The position numbers were made by a program, and so were the translations under genes. The notes below the pieces were generated by a model, which worked only from the letters and a program-made list of their open reading frames with translations, searched no databases and had not been told where the DNA came from. Source: Bacteroidota bacterium (GTDB lineage Bacteria > Bacteroidota > Rhodothermia > Rhodothermales > UBA10348). From it: a stretch of 64,000 bases of DNA. The stretch is taken from the NCBI GenBank assembly GCA_022567305.1, contig JADFHF010000005.1, positions 1 through 64,000 on the forward strand, given 5' to 3'. This document shows, in pieces, positions 18,076 through 26,840 of the stretch (its first letter is position 1; each line of letters opens with the position of its first letter).

Positions 18076-19566
18076 ATGGAAGTAGCGCCGGAGCGGCTCT
18101 GGCAGCAGTGTAAAAAAGCACTGGCAGATCGCATTCCAACCCAACCATATAATACCTGGATTAGACCAGTCGAACTCCTTGAGTTCTCTGAGTCGGCGGA
18201 CTCACCTACGCTCACGTTGAGCGTAAGAGACAACTTTCACAAGGATTGGATTGACCGTCATTATGGCCATCTTCTCAAGGAGGCCATTGAAGAAATTTCG
18301 GGGGACAAGGCCGGTGTCAAATATCAGATCGTCAAGTCCAAAGTCACGAAACAAGAACCGGATTTATTCTCTCAGTTACCGGAGTCGAGCGCGGAAAGCA
18401 CCGCGCCCGACGAACACAAAGCGGCTCCGTCTCAGGAGCGCTTCGGTTCCAAGCCCTCACGAAGTAACGTCAATGGAAACTCTCCCCTTACCGTTCGCCG
18501 CGAAACGGTTTCGAGTCCGATCCCCCGGACGCTCAACCCCCGATATACGTTTGACTCTTTTATCGAAGCAGATTGTAACCGCCTTGCCAGGAGCGCCGGA
18601 ATTGCGGTGGCCAATCGTCCGGGCGAAACCAGCTTTAATCCGTACCTGATTTACGGAAAAGTGGGCCTCGGAAAAACCCACCTGGCCCATGCGATTGGTA
18701 ATCATATCGTCGAGAATAATCCAAGTCTTCGGGTTCTCTATATGACGAGCGAGGCGTTCACAAATTTCTTCGTTCACGCGATCAAGCAGAACACGTTAAC
18801 TGAGTTCACCCAGACATTCAGACTCATTGACGTACTGATCGTGGATGACATTCAGTTCTTCGGTGGCAAAGAAAAAACACAGGAACAGTTCTTCCATCTG
18901 TTTAATGATCTGCACCAGCGTGGAAAGCAGATAATTCTCTGCGCGGATCGAAGTCCCGCCGAGATTGCAGGTATTGAGGAGCGACTTTTGTCCAGATTTC
19001 GCTGGGGCCTGTCGGCGGACGTACAGCCACCGGATCTTGAAACTCGAATTGCGATCTTGCACAATCATGCTCAGCGGTATGGCCTCATGCTGTCCGAGGA
19101 CGTGATTGATTTCATCGCGTATAACGTGAAAGACAATATTCGAATTCTGGAAGGTGCCATCAACAGACTACTCGCCATCAAGCAGATTTCAAAGAATCGT
19201 CCCATCGATCTTGCCTTCGTTCAAGAAGCCCTCCACGAGATTATTGATACCCGGATGCGGAAGACCGTTTCTGCGGATGGAATCAGGGATATCGTTGCCG
19301 AGAGTTTTGATCTGGACCCGGATCTCCTGATCGGGAAAAGTCGAAAGCGTCCCATCGTAGACGCCAGACAGGTAGCGATGTTTTTCTGCAAGCAGTTGAC
19401 CCAGCTCTCGCTTGAAGCAATTGGTCGCCGATTTGGTGGCCGCGACCACTCGACCGTCATTCATGCCTGCCGTGCCGTTCAGGCACGGATCGATACGGAT
19501 CCGGGGTTCCAAGTTCAGGTTGAACTCATTGGTCAACGCTTGCAGACGCGAGTTCCAAGCGTCTAA
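18076..19566 (+). CDS. dnaA: Chromosomal replication initiator DnaA
   Basis: AAA+ ATPase that binds DnaA boxes and opens oriC. Domain I occupies about residues 1-90, a variable linker follows, then the AAA+ domain with Walker A GKVGLGKT (about 194-201), Walker B LIVDDIQFFGGKEKTQ and the sensor/arginine region SRFRWGLSADVQPPDLETRI. The C-terminal DNA-binding domain has the DnaA signature FGGRDHSTVIHACRAVQ. 496 residues is typical. A fragment of its last 67 codons is repeated about 4.64 kb downstream with the signature arginine changed to leucine. Confidence 0.98.
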   Translation: MEVAPERLWQQCKKALADRIPTQPYNTWIRPVELLEFSESADSPTLTLSVRDNFHKDWIDRHYGHLLKEAIEEISGDKAGVKYQIVKSKVTKQEPDLFSQLPESSAESTAPDEHKAAPSQERFGSKPSRSNVNGNSPLTVRRETVSSPIPRTLNPRYTFDSFIEADCNRLARSAGIAVANRPGETSFNPYLIYGKVGLGKTHLAHAIGNHIVENNPSLRVLYMTSEAFTNFFVHAIKQNTLTEFTQTFRLIDVLIVDDIQFFGGKEKTQEQFFHLFNDLHQRGKQIILCADRSPAEIAGIEERLLSRFRWGLSADVQPPDLETRIAILHNHAQRYGLMLSEDVIDFIAYNVKDNIRILEGAINRLLAIKQISKNRPIDLAFVQEALHEIIDTRMRKTVSADGIRDIVAESFDLDPDLLIGKSRKRPIVDARQVAMFFCKQLTQLSLEAIGRRFGGRDHSTVIHACRAVQARIDTDPGFQVQVELIGQRLQTRVPSV

Positions 19567-19604
19567 GCATTCAGTTCCTATCCTGAAAACACGCGGAGAG
19601 CATC

Positions 19605-19991
19605 TTGAATAACGACAAACCCCCTGTCGGATCGGTTACGTGGTTCGATCTAACGGTCCCAGACGCTAAGAACACAAGAGACTTTTACAAAGAAGTAGTC
19701 GGTTGGAATTCTGAATCCGTGACCATGGGTGACTATGAAGACTACAGCATGATATCACCGGAATCAGGAGATCCCGTGGCTGGCGTCTGCTTCGCCAGGG
19801 GTTCCAACGCACACCTTCCCCCTGTTTGGATGATTTACGTAAATGTGGCGGATATCGATGCCTCCGTTACTCGCTGTCTCGAGCTTGGAGGAAAGATGAT
19901 TGGCGAGATTCGCTCGATGGGATCACATGGTCGATATTGCGCCATCGAAGATCCGGCGGGAGCGGTGCTCTCCTTGTTTGAACCAGCATAG
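19605..19991 (+). CDS. VOC (glyoxalase/bleomycin-resistance) family protein
   Basis: Vicinal-oxygen-chelate fold protein of 128 residues, activity unknown. It shows GSVTWFDLTVPDAKNTRDFY at the N-terminus, GDPVAGVCFARG in the middle, and MIYVNVADIDASVTRCLELG and DPAGAVLSLFEPA in the second half, as in many VOC proteins annotated as glyoxalase-like. The TTG start at 19605 follows GGAGAG at a proper distance; no ATG is available. It begins 38 bp after dnaA. A decayed copy lies at 24304-24688. Confidence 0.85.
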   Translation: MNNDKPPVGSVTWFDLTVPDAKNTRDFYKEVVGWNSESVTMGDYEDYSMISPESGDPVAGVCFARGSNAHLPPVWMIYVNVADIDASVTRCLELGGKMIGEIRSMGSHGRYCAIEDPAGAVLSLFEPA

Positions 19992-20112
19992 AAACCGGCT
20001 CGAATCGTAAATGGTTGGTCGCGTCGTTCGGTGCTTTTTTTCCTCTAAATCCGGCGATTTTTCCTTTCCGATGGGCTGGCATTGTCGTCATTTGTGTGCT
20101 TTTGTGCCTATT

Positions 20113-20230
20113 GGATACGGATCACGCTTTGCTATTGGGTCGGGTGCCAGAACACCGTTTCCGATTGAGGAGGCTCCGTAAAGCCTTCCAAGGAACCGTC
20201 TAACCCGGCCCGGAGAGGTCGGGTTTTTTA
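20113..20230 (+). ncRNA. Candidate structured RNA element, copy 1 (duplicated)
   Basis: Noncoding stretch between the VOC gene and mreB1 that is much better conserved in the second copy (24843-24953) than the VOC sequence around it. The shared block GGGTGCCAGAACACCGTTTC contains the hairpin GGTG/CACC. Next is a hairpin GGAGGCT-CCGTAA-AGCCTTCC, in which a T-A pair here is a C-G pair in copy 2. A rho-independent terminator ends it. This looks like a small RNA or leader; I do not recognise its family. Confidence 0.5.
20203..20230 (+). terminator. Rho-independent terminator before mreB1
   Basis: Stem ACCCGGCC/GGTCGGGT (eight pairs, one G-T) with a six-base loop, followed by six T. In the duplicated copy the wobble pair is a G-C pair. 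It would end dnaA-VOC transcription or the candidate RNA before mreB1. Confidence 0.85.
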
Positions 20231-20418
20231 TTCTCGTACTTGTAGATAACAGCCTTAGATGACACCGTTGGAATCAAAAGCAACCATTCTTCTTATCTAC
20301 GCATCGACAAGATGCGCAACCCAATCGGTTTCGAAGCCTTTTAAGCATTTAACTCCGGCGGAGCCCTCTTCATTTCAGACTGCGTCGACCATTCAGAAAC
20401 ACGCTGTCCACCTCGTTT

Positions 20419-21429
20419 ATGGGCCTGTTCAATCTTACGACTGACTTAGCGATTGATCTGGGCACGGTCAACACGCTCATCTATATAAAGGGGCGCGGGA
20501 TCGTACTCAATGAGCCATCGATCGTGGCTCTGAATCGGTCCAATCGTCGAATCATCGCGGTCGGGTACGAAGCCCAGCAAATGGACGAGCGGACTCCCCG
20601 CGATATCGAAACCATCCGTCCCCTCAAGAATGGTGTCATTGCGGACTTTGAAGTTGCAGAGCAGATGATCCGTCAACTGATACGTAAAGTTCAGGTGAAC
20701 TGGCTCTCTGCGATTCGCCGCATGGTTATTTGCGTACCAAGAGGCATCACAGAAGTAGAGAAACGTGCCGTTCGGGATGCGGCTGAGCATGCGGGTGCAC
20801 GGCAAGTTTATCTGATCGATGAACCGATGGCGGCAGCGATCGGAATCGGATTGAATGTATCCGAGCCCATCGGGAACATGGTGGTCGACATCGGCGGAGG
20901 AACAACAGAAATCGCCGTCATCGCCCTGTCCGGGATCGTGGTTGACGAGTCAATCCGGGTAGGTGGAAATGAGCTGGACGCGGCTATGGTTCAGTATTTC
21001 AAACGAAATCACAATTTGTTGATCGGTTCTTCTACGGCCGAGCAAATCAAAAAAAAAGTGGGAAGTGCAACAGAGCTCGACCCAGAACTCGAACTTTCCG
21101 TCAAAGGCAGGTACTTGGTGAGCGGTATTCCAAAGATTCGTAAGATATCCTCTGAAGACGTCCGAGAGGCGATTCGTGAACCTGTTGCGCAAATCGCGGC
21201 CGCAGTGATCCGCTGCCTTGAACGGACACCGCCGGAACTTGGCGCCGATATTCTTGAGCGGGGAATTATGCTTACCGGTGGAGGCTCTCTATTGAAAGGG
21301 CTCGACGAGATGATTCGAATGCGCGTTGATCTTCCTGTTTATGTGGCGGAAGATCCACTGACTGCCGTCGTCCGTGGGACCGGCGAGGTCTTGGAAGACA
21401 TGCACGGATACAAAAACGTGCTGACTTAA
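20419..21429 (+). CDS. mreB: Rod-shape-determining protein MreB (copy 1)
   Basis: Bacterial actin that guides lateral cell-wall synthesis under the inner membrane. Phosphate 1 is DLAIDLGTVNTLIY, the connecting region MVVDIGGGTTEIAVIALSG is phosphate 2, and the adenosine motif is IMLTGGGSLLKGLDE. 336 residues, complete. No mreC follows; instead the gene abuts alkB on the opposite strand (four-base overlap). A second intact MreB lies at 25146-26156 and differs at about 42 of 336 positions by direct comparison. Confidence 0.96.
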   Translation: MGLFNLTTDLAIDLGTVNTLIYIKGRGIVLNEPSIVALNRSNRRIIAVGYEAQQMDERTPRDIETIRPLKNGVIADFEVAEQMIRQLIRKVQVNWLSAIRRMVICVPRGITEVEKRAVRDAAEHAGARQVYLIDEPMAAAIGIGLNVSEPIGNMVVDIGGGTTEIAVIALSGIVVDESIRVGGNELDAAMVQYFKRNHNLLIGSSTAEQIKKKVGSATELDPELELSVKGRYLVSGIPKIRKISSEDVREAIREPVAQIAAAVIRCLERTPPELGADILERGIMLTGGGSLLKGLDEMIRMRVDLPVYVAEDPLTAVVRGTGEVLEDMHGYKNVLT

Positions 21430-22073
21430 AGCTGCGCCACGACGATTCGTCGAAACGTCAGGTTAATTCTCGGACCCACTTCCCTTTTCGTTTTTGGCAC
21501 GGAGTGTTTCCACTCCTTCTGGCAATTCCCGCGCATGACGAGCAACGAGCCCGAGTGAAGATCGATCGAGACCAATTTTTGAGCGGATGACTTTATTCTG
21601 AGTCGGAGCAGAAATCGACGGGTGTCACCCAATGAAACAGAGGCAATCACGGGTTGCTCTCCCAATTCGGATTCATCGTCTGAGTGCCATCCCATGGAAT
21701 CGTTGCCATCCCGGTACAGATTGAGAAGAGCGCTGTTGAAGGACGTCCCAACGCGCTCTTCAACGACTGATTTAATCTCAAGAAGCGTCTTCGACCACGG
21801 GATGGGGTTCAGGCTGAGGCCCGAATACGCATAGTCACTGCCCGGGTCGCCATACCAGGCAGAAAGACGCGGACAGGGATGGCTTTTTCCGAATATTTTT
21901 ATCCGGTGTTGCACCCAGTTCACCCCTTCCTGGAGTTCAACAAAGAGGCGCTTCGATGACGCCACAGAGATGAACGTTTTGTCGTACCAGACGGCATCCG
22001 GGATGACCCTGGCAGCCCCGGTACTTGGTGGCCAATGCGTGTTCTTTCTGATATGAGGAACAGCGTCCATCAT
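21426..22073 (-). CDS. alkB: AlkB-like 2-oxoglutarate/Fe(II) dioxygenase
   Basis: Oxidative demethylase for alkylated DNA bases. The iron ligands are H and D in SMGWHSDDESELG and a distal H in EWKHSVPKT; the 2-oxoglutarate arginine is in GPRINLTFR at the C-terminus. SAWYGDPGSDYAYSGL is also typical of the short AlkB/ALKBH2-like type. 215 residues. Convergent and overlapping with mreB1. A decayed copy occupies 26157-26800 in the same relation to mreB2. Confidence 0.9.
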   Translation of the reverse strand: MMDAVPHIRKNTHWPPSTGAARVIPDAVWYDKTFISVASSKRLFVELQEGVNWVQHRIKIFGKSHPCPRLSAWYGDPGSDYAYSGLSLNPIPWSKTLLEIKSVVEERVGTSFNSALLNLYRDGNDSMGWHSDDESELGEQPVIASVSLGDTRRFLLRLRIKSSAQKLVSIDLHSGSLLVMRGNCQKEWKHSVPKTKREVGPRINLTFRRIVVAQL

Positions 22074-22082
22074 CCGTTCAAC

Positions 22083-22281
22083 TCAAAACTTTTCCACAGG
22101 TTATCCACGACACGTTTAGGGCTATTCACGTACAATTCGAACGTACGAATCTACATATCATTACACTTAATTGATCTAAATCGTTAAATAATAATAATTT
22201 ATGATCTAAATCACTTATTCTTATACACTTACTCAGAAATAAACAAAATGAAGGTCGCGTTATCCACGCGTCATCAACACG
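22083..22281. other. AT-rich DnaA-box cluster, origin-like (copy 1)
   Basis: Intergenic region upstream of alkB and reaching the 3' end of tag. It holds TTTTCCACA (22090-22098), TTATCCACG (22101-22109), a TATTCACG-like site near 22123, TTATACACT (22221-22229), TTATCCACG (22260-22268) and TCATCAACA (22271-22279). Between the left and right groups lies about 110 bp of very AT-rich sequence (22141-22255), suitable for an unwinding element. The layout (boxes, AT-rich stretch, boxes) is that expected of oriC. A second version lies at 26841-27035. Confidence 0.65.
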
Positions 22282-22873
22282 GAATCCTTGCATTTTTGGC
22301 CGTGATGACAGGGTGCCGAAAACAGTCCATTTCGTGGTCATTCACCATGCCGACAGCCTGCATGTAGGCATACACGATCGTCGGTCCCACGAAACGGAAT
22401 CCGCGACGTTTCAGATCCTGACTGATGTCCTTGGAGAGCGGTGTTTCCGCCGGAATATCGGATAGCGACTGGACCGAATTATCTATCGGTGAGCCGTCAA
22501 CAAATGCCCAGAGATAGGCACAAAAACTGCCGTGTGATTTCTGTATATCTATGAACGCCCGCGCATTACCTACGGTCGAGGAAATCTTCAAACGATTGCG
22601 AACGATGCCATCGAAATGTCGGAGCTCTTCCTGGCGTGCATCTGAAATTTGGGCGACTCGCTCGACGTCAAAATCGTAAAATGCTTCGAGGTAGCCCGAT
22701 CGCTTTTTAAGAATGGTCGTCCAGCTGAGTCCAGCTTGCGCACCTTCAAGAATAAGGAATTCAAAAAGCGTTCGATCGTCGAATATGGGGACGCCCCACT
22801 CGGAGTCGTGGTACTCTCGATTCCACTCGTCTCCTTCACACCAGGCGCAACGCTTCAGAGACGGATCGCTCAT
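22274..22873 (-). CDS. tag: DNA-3-methyladenine glycosylase I
   Basis: Removes 3-methyladenine from DNA; base-excision repair. RCAWCEGDEWNREYHDSEWG with its zinc cysteine pair, FEFLILEGAQAGLSWTTIL and the late GFRFVGPTIVYAYMQAVGMV with a zinc-ligand histidine in NDHEMDCFRH are all family features. 199 residues. Its last codons overlap the right-hand DnaA boxes. Its start overlaps the DUF1835 stop (ATGA), so the two are co-transcribed. Confidence 0.95.
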   Translation of the reverse strand: MSDPSLKRCAWCEGDEWNREYHDSEWGVPIFDDRTLFEFLILEGAQAGLSWTTILKKRSGYLEAFYDFDVERVAQISDARQEELRHFDGIVRNRLKISSTVGNARAFIDIQKSHGSFCAYLWAFVDGSPIDNSVQSLSDIPAETPLSKDISQDLKRRGFRFVGPTIVYAYMQAVGMVNDHEMDCFRHPVITAKNARIPC

Positions 22874-23853
22874 CGTACAAAGACTTCTAAATTAAACGAC
22901 TCAGCCTGGGGATCCCAGTACCAGAAATTTCTTGGTCCGAGAAGAACACCTCCCATCCACTTCTCGTGCCAGGTATGCACACGACCTGAGGAACCGTTCA
23001 GCGTCCTCTCGCCCAAATCCGTGAGCTGAAAGGATGTTGCCTTCAAGTTCTGAGAATCAAAGCGGTCGCTTCCGCTGGTCGCCAGGATTTCTTGAGGTTC
23101 GGAATTCATCCTCTCCAATATCTTCCAGAAGGACGCATCCCCAAGAAATTGCGCCTCTTCCCTATCCTGCACTGCTTTGAAGAGAGAAACGGGTTCAGCT
23201 ACCCCCTCTCTCACAAGGTCCAGTACGGTCCGCTCCGTGCGACTTAGGCCGTCAATAGTATTTGGGTACTCTTCGAACCACCGATAGAGAGCCGAACGCA
23301 CGTGTAGAAGGGCAGACAAGTTGCCGTCGTGGACGAGAAGGAGGAGTTTTTCCGGTGTGATGTGTGTAAAGGCTGTCCACACATCTATCGCGGTCTGATA
23401 GTGATCCGACTTCACATGCTCGCGATCTCGAAAGTCGATCGAGAGTGTTTCGGGTTCACTCATTCCAATGAAATTGTCTTTACAGATCAGCGAGACGGTG
23501 GCTCGGGCATTCGGATTTCTAGGCTGTGTACCCAGTAGATATAAGACCTGAATGAGCTGCAACTGATCGTAGAGATCGTGTTCGAACCAGAGTACGATTT
23601 CGTCGAATTCTTCCCGGGCGCTGAGTAGAAGATGATCTCGCAGCTCGAAATGGGACTGAATCTCTTCAAGACGTCCCCAGCCGTTGGTTGCGATAAAGCG
23701 AGCACGGATCGACGAGAGATGTTCGAGCGTCAGGTCACTTGGGACCGGTCCGTCATGCAGCACGTCGTCCCATGGAAGAAAGCGGTCGGCCGGTCGAACC
23801 TGGGTAATGGCGTCTACGGCTGCCGTTCCGTTTGTGACAATGAGGGTGGCCAA
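22870..23853 (-). CDS. DUF1835 domain-containing protein
   Basis: 327-residue cytoplasmic protein of unknown function. The N-terminal DUF1835 domain starts LIVTNGTAAVDAI and includes PWDDVLHDGPVP and EIVLWFEHDLYDQLQLIQVL. The C-terminal part (from about residue 190) resembles the DUF3658-type helical extension, with GLSRTERTVLDLV. It is the upstream partner of tag (four-base overlap). Confidence 0.85.
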   Translation of the reverse strand: MATLIVTNGTAAVDAITQVRPADRFLPWDDVLHDGPVPSDLTLEHLSSIRARFIATNGWGRLEEIQSHFELRDHLLLSAREEFDEIVLWFEHDLYDQLQLIQVLYLLGTQPRNPNARATVSLICKDNFIGMSEPETLSIDFRDREHVKSDHYQTAIDVWTAFTHITPEKLLLLVHDGNLSALLHVRSALYRWFEEYPNTIDGLSRTERTVLDLVREGVAEPVSLFKAVQDREEAQFLGDASFWKILERMNSEPQEILATSGSDRFDSQNLKATSFQLTDLGERTLNGSSGRVHTWHEKWMGGVLLGPRNFWYWDPQAESFNLEVFVR

Positions 23854-23952
23854 TTCCAGAAGCTGCTTTCTTACGGAGAAACGAGAAACTACGCGTTTTG
23901 ACGTACTGTATCCGTCAGAACTTTTGTGCAGGGGTATTCGCAGCCGGCATCT

Positions 23953-24000
23953 TCATGCTCTGGCCGTCATCTCCTTGATCATCTTGTCGCGGCCGACTTC
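23953..24000 (-). pseudogene. dnaE2 3'-end remnant
   Basis: Reads GRDKMIKEMTARA and stop on the minus strand, like the end of the intact dnaE2 (GGRDKMIKEVEAVGR). Bases 23973-23995 are identical over 23 nt to 28283-28305 inside the intact gene. It lies between DUF1835 and the start of the second dnaA copy, so it marks the junction of the tandem duplication. Confidence 0.7.
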
Positions 24001-24005
24001 CACCA

Positions 24006-24238
24006 ATGCGTGTCGGGTGGCCATGTTCTTCTGCAAACGGCCGATACAGCTCTCGCTCGAATCCATCGGACGACGTTTTGGGGGTCTAGATCATTCGACT
24101 GTGATTCATGCATGTCGCGCCGTTCAGGCCCGGACTGATACCGATCCCGGTTTCAAAATCCAGGTCGAGCTCATTGGTCAACACCTGCAGGCGCGTGTAC
24201 CCGGCATACGATCCTCGGATTACGGACTGACTCTTTGA
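24006..24238 (+). pseudogene. dnaA 3' fragment (duplicate)
   Basis: Encodes RVAMFFCKRPIQLSLESIGR and the DnaA signature region as FGGLDHSTVIHACRAVQ, followed by IQVELIGQHLQARVPG. This matches DnaA residues about 430-496. The signature arginine (GGRDHST) is leucine here. Only domain IV is present, with no ATPase, so it is a duplication remnant and not a second initiator. It could at most make a DNA-binding fragment, as the frame is open from 23684. Confidence 0.88.
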
Positions 24239-24262
24239 GATATCATTAGCATTCCGGAACTG

Positions 24263-24309
24263 TTCTGAGTAACATTCTGAGTAACATTCTGAGTAACGCT
24301 GCGAGTAAC
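24263..24309 (+). repeat. 12-bp tandem repeat between dnaA' and VOC'
   Basis: Three identical units TTCTGAGTAACA from 24263 to 24298, followed by a related unit GCTGCGAGTAAC. It lies where the VOC start should be in copy 2 and is absent from copy 1, so it arose after the duplication. Confidence 0.85.
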
Positions 24310-24688
24310 GATAAACTACCCTTCGGCTCGGTCAAGTGGGTCGACCTGACCGTGCCAGAAACTGACACCATACGCGACTTTTACAGCCACGTCATTGGCG
24401 GGAAATCGCCACCTGTCCCCATCGGGGGCTACGAAGATTACTCCATGAACTCGCCGGAACACGGCGATCCGATGGCGGGCGTTTGTCACGCTAGAGGAAG
24501 CGATGTGCCTCTCTCGCCGGTACGGATGATCTATGTGAATGTAGAAGACATTGACGCGTCGGTCTCCCGATGCCTGGCGCTTGGCGGAAAGCTCAATAGA
24601 GATTCGCTCGATGGGAATTATGGGCCGCTCCTACGCCGTACAGGATCGTGCAGAGGCCGTGCTATCGCTTTTCGAACCAGCGCGCTGA
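24304..24688 (+). pseudogene. VOC family protein pseudogene (duplicate)
   Basis: Copy of the gene at 19605-19991. It starts SNDKLPFGSVKWVDLTVP without a proper start codon and continues through YEDYSMNSPEHGDPMAGVCH and MIYVNVEDIDASVSRCLALG. It shifts frame near 24592 and ends in the shifted frame as EAVLSLFEPAR with TGA at 24686-24688. Several otherwise conserved residues have changed (for example GGKSPP for GWNSES). Confidence 0.85.
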
Positions 24689-24842
24689 CCCGGACTTTTG
24701 ACGATTCCAATTGTTTCGAACGATGCATTTCTGTTCGTACACCAGAATCTCGATTCGGAGATATTTTCCTCCTGGACAGACGTTTTTTCCTCTCTTGCGA
24801 ACGATACGTGTCGTCATCCGCCCATATTTCCGTTTAATTGAT

Positions 24843-24956
24843 ATGGATCACTCTTTGCGATAGGAGCGGGTGCCAGAACACCGTTTCCGTTTAAGGAGGC
24901 CCCGTAAGGCTTTCCGAGGATACGTCGGACCCGGCCCCCTCAGGCCGGGTTTTCTG
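24843..24956 (+). ncRNA. Candidate structured RNA element, copy 2
   Basis: Second copy of the element at 20113-20230. The block GGGTGCCAGAACACCGTTTC is unchanged. The hairpin reads GGAGGCC-CCGTAA-GGCTTTCC, with a T-A to C-G compensatory change relative to copy 1. The terminator (24929-24953) has a perfect ACCCGGCC/GGCCGGGT stem. The flanking VOC gene has decayed while this element kept its pairing. Confidence 0.5.
24929..24956 (+). terminator. Rho-independent terminator before mreB2
   Basis: Eight-base perfect stem ACCCGGCC/GGCCGGGT with a six-base loop and a T-rich tail (TTTTCTGTTCT). It is equivalent to the terminator before mreB1. Confidence 0.8.
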
Positions 24957-25145
24957 TTCTCGCTGAGTGCAAAATGCAACTGCACATGAAACCGTTGGAA
25001 TCAAAAACGGTCATCCTTATTATCGACGCATCAAAAAGAAGCTCCTGCCGACCGAATTTGCTGATATTTGAGCCCTGTTCTCCGGCGATTCCTTTTACAT
25101 ATCAGATGACCTCAACAAATCAAAAACACGCTCTCCACATCGTTC

Positions 25146-26156
25146 ATGGGCCTGTTCAATTTTGCGACTGATGTAGCAATTGATCTGGGCACGGTCAACA
25201 CGCTCATATACATCAGGGGGCGTGGCATCGTGTTGAATGAGCCGTCCATCGTGGCTCTGAATAGATCCAATCGACGCATTATCGCCGTGGGCTACGAGGC
25301 CCAGCAGATGCACGAACGCACGCACCGAGAAATTGAGACCGTCCAGCCCCTCAAGGATGGCGTCATCGCCGATTTCGAAGTGGCCGAACAACTCATCCGG
25401 CAGCTCATTCGAAAAGTGCAGACGAACTGGTTGTCCGCCATTCGTCGCATGGTTGTCTGTGTACCGAGTGGAATAACCGAAGTCGAAAAAAGAGCAGTTC
25501 GTGACTCATCTGAACATGCCGGCGCCCGTCAGGTCTACCTGATTGATGAGCCCATGGCGGCAGCCATCGGTATTGGACTCAACGTTTCGGAGCCTATTGG
25601 TAACATGGTTGTCGACGTCGGTGGCGGCACAACCGAAATTGCCGTGATCGCCCTCTCCGGAATCGTGATCGAAGAATCGATCCGGCTGGGTGGAAATGAA
25701 CTCGATGACGCTCTCGTGCACTACTTCAAGCGAAATCACAATCTGCTTATTGGTACGCGAACGGCTGAGCGAATCAAAAAGGAGATTGGTTCCGCCGTCG
25801 AACTCGATCCTGAACTGGAGCTCTCGGTCAAGGGTCGTGACCTGGTTAGCGGTATTCCAAAAATCCGAACGATTTCGTCTGAAGATGTGCGTGAAGCGCT
25901 TCGTCAACCGGTTGCCCAGATTGCGGCCGCGGTTATTCGTTGCCTCGAGCGCACACCCCCTGAGTTGGGTGCTGACGTGCTGGAGCGCGGAATTATGCTC
26001 ACCGGTGGTGGTTCGTTGCTAAAGGGTCTGGATGAATTGATTCGAAGCCGCGTCGACCTTCCTGTCTACGTTGCGGAAGATCCGCTCACCGCCGTTGTTC
26101 GTGGCACCGGTGAGGTGCTCGAAAACCTCGACGCATATCAGAACGTCCTGTCCTGA
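25146..26156 (+). CDS. Rod-shape-determining protein MreB (copy 2)
   Basis: Second full-length MreB, 336 residues, about 87% identical to copy 1 by counting. All actin motifs are intact: VAIDLGTVNTLIYI, MVVDVGGGTTEIAVIALSG and IMLTGGGSLLKGLDE. Changes are mostly conservative, with a cluster in the last 15 residues (ENLDAYQNVLS against EDMHGYKNVLT). It is the only intact gene of the second copy; dnaA', VOC' and alkB' around it are broken, which suggests selection to keep it. It has its own upstream RNA-like element and terminator. Confidence 0.93.
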   Translation: MGLFNFATDVAIDLGTVNTLIYIRGRGIVLNEPSIVALNRSNRRIIAVGYEAQQMHERTHREIETVQPLKDGVIADFEVAEQLIRQLIRKVQTNWLSAIRRMVVCVPSGITEVEKRAVRDSSEHAGARQVYLIDEPMAAAIGIGLNVSEPIGNMVVDVGGGTTEIAVIALSGIVIEESIRLGGNELDDALVHYFKRNHNLLIGTRTAERIKKEIGSAVELDPELELSVKGRDLVSGIPKIRTISSEDVREALRQPVAQIAAAVIRCLERTPPELGADVLERGIMLTGGGSLLKGLDELIRSRVDLPVYVAEDPLTAVVRGTGEVLENLDAYQNVLS

Positions 26157-26800
26157 TCAGGTCTTCCAAGCCGGAACGATGTGGCGAACAGTCAGATTGT
26201 TTCGCGGCTCTACCTTTCGTGTCGTCTTCGGTACGGCGTGTTTCCACTCGGCCTGGCACTTGCCCTGGATCACCAGGAGCAGTCCCAGCGAGAGATCGAT
26301 GGAAAAGTCTCCGGCTGTCACTCGGATCTGGATTCATATCGTCTCTTCTTCTTCAGTCGGAACACCCTCGTTTCACCGAGCGACACGGAGGCGACGATCG
26401 GTTCCACACCCAGCTCGGATTCATCGTCGGCATGCCGGCCGATGGAGTCCTGACCGCCGAAACACAGATTCAGAAGTACGCTGTTGAAGGAAAGCTCTAG
26501 AACCGATTCAACGCAATTTCGGTGAGCTCAACCGACCCCGGTTCGGGATGAAGTTCCACGCCGGAGTAGGAATAAATGGCTCCGACGTCACCGTGCCATG
26601 CGGATAGGCGAGGGCTGTACACGCTGGCGACCATAGATCTGAATCTCCTGCTGTTGCCAGTCGATGCATGCGAGGAGCCTTTTGCATAGGCTATCGGAAT
26701 CGGTGCTGGAGCGAAACGATTCTACGTACCAGACGGTCCCCGAAATCAACCCTGTTATTCTACTGTTGACAGCCAATTTTGTAGGCTCGGTGACCGTCAT
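26157..26800 (-). pseudogene. alkB pseudogene (duplicate)
   Basis: Decayed copy of the gene at 21426-22073, convergent with mreB2 as the original is with mreB1. The first part reads ISGTVWYVESFRSSTDSDSL, DWQQQEIQIYGR; the frame then changes and later stretches give SAWHGDVGA, SIGRHADDESELGVEP and EWKHAVPKTTRKVEPRNNLTV. At least two frameshifts and an internal stop are needed to follow it. The W before the catalytic H has become R. No functional enzyme. Confidence 0.85.
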
Positions 26801-26840
26801 GGTGCCGAGGTGATCCTAGACTGAAAAAAATATCTGTAAA

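Noticed and set aside
20113-20230. Interpretation of the duplicated element as SRP RNA, 6S RNA or tmRNA
   Set aside because: The conserved cores of these RNAs (for example the SRP GGAAGGAAGCAGC loop) are absent; it stays unassigned.
20259-20444. Short ORF before mreB1 similar to one before mreB2 (24974-25171)
   Set aside because: Similarity is explained by the segmental duplication. It overlaps the mreB start in another frame, lacks a ribosome-binding site and changes are not biased to synonymous positions by eye.
24006-24238. Second functional DnaA
   Set aside because: Only domain IV remains, with the signature Arg replaced; no AAA+ domain.
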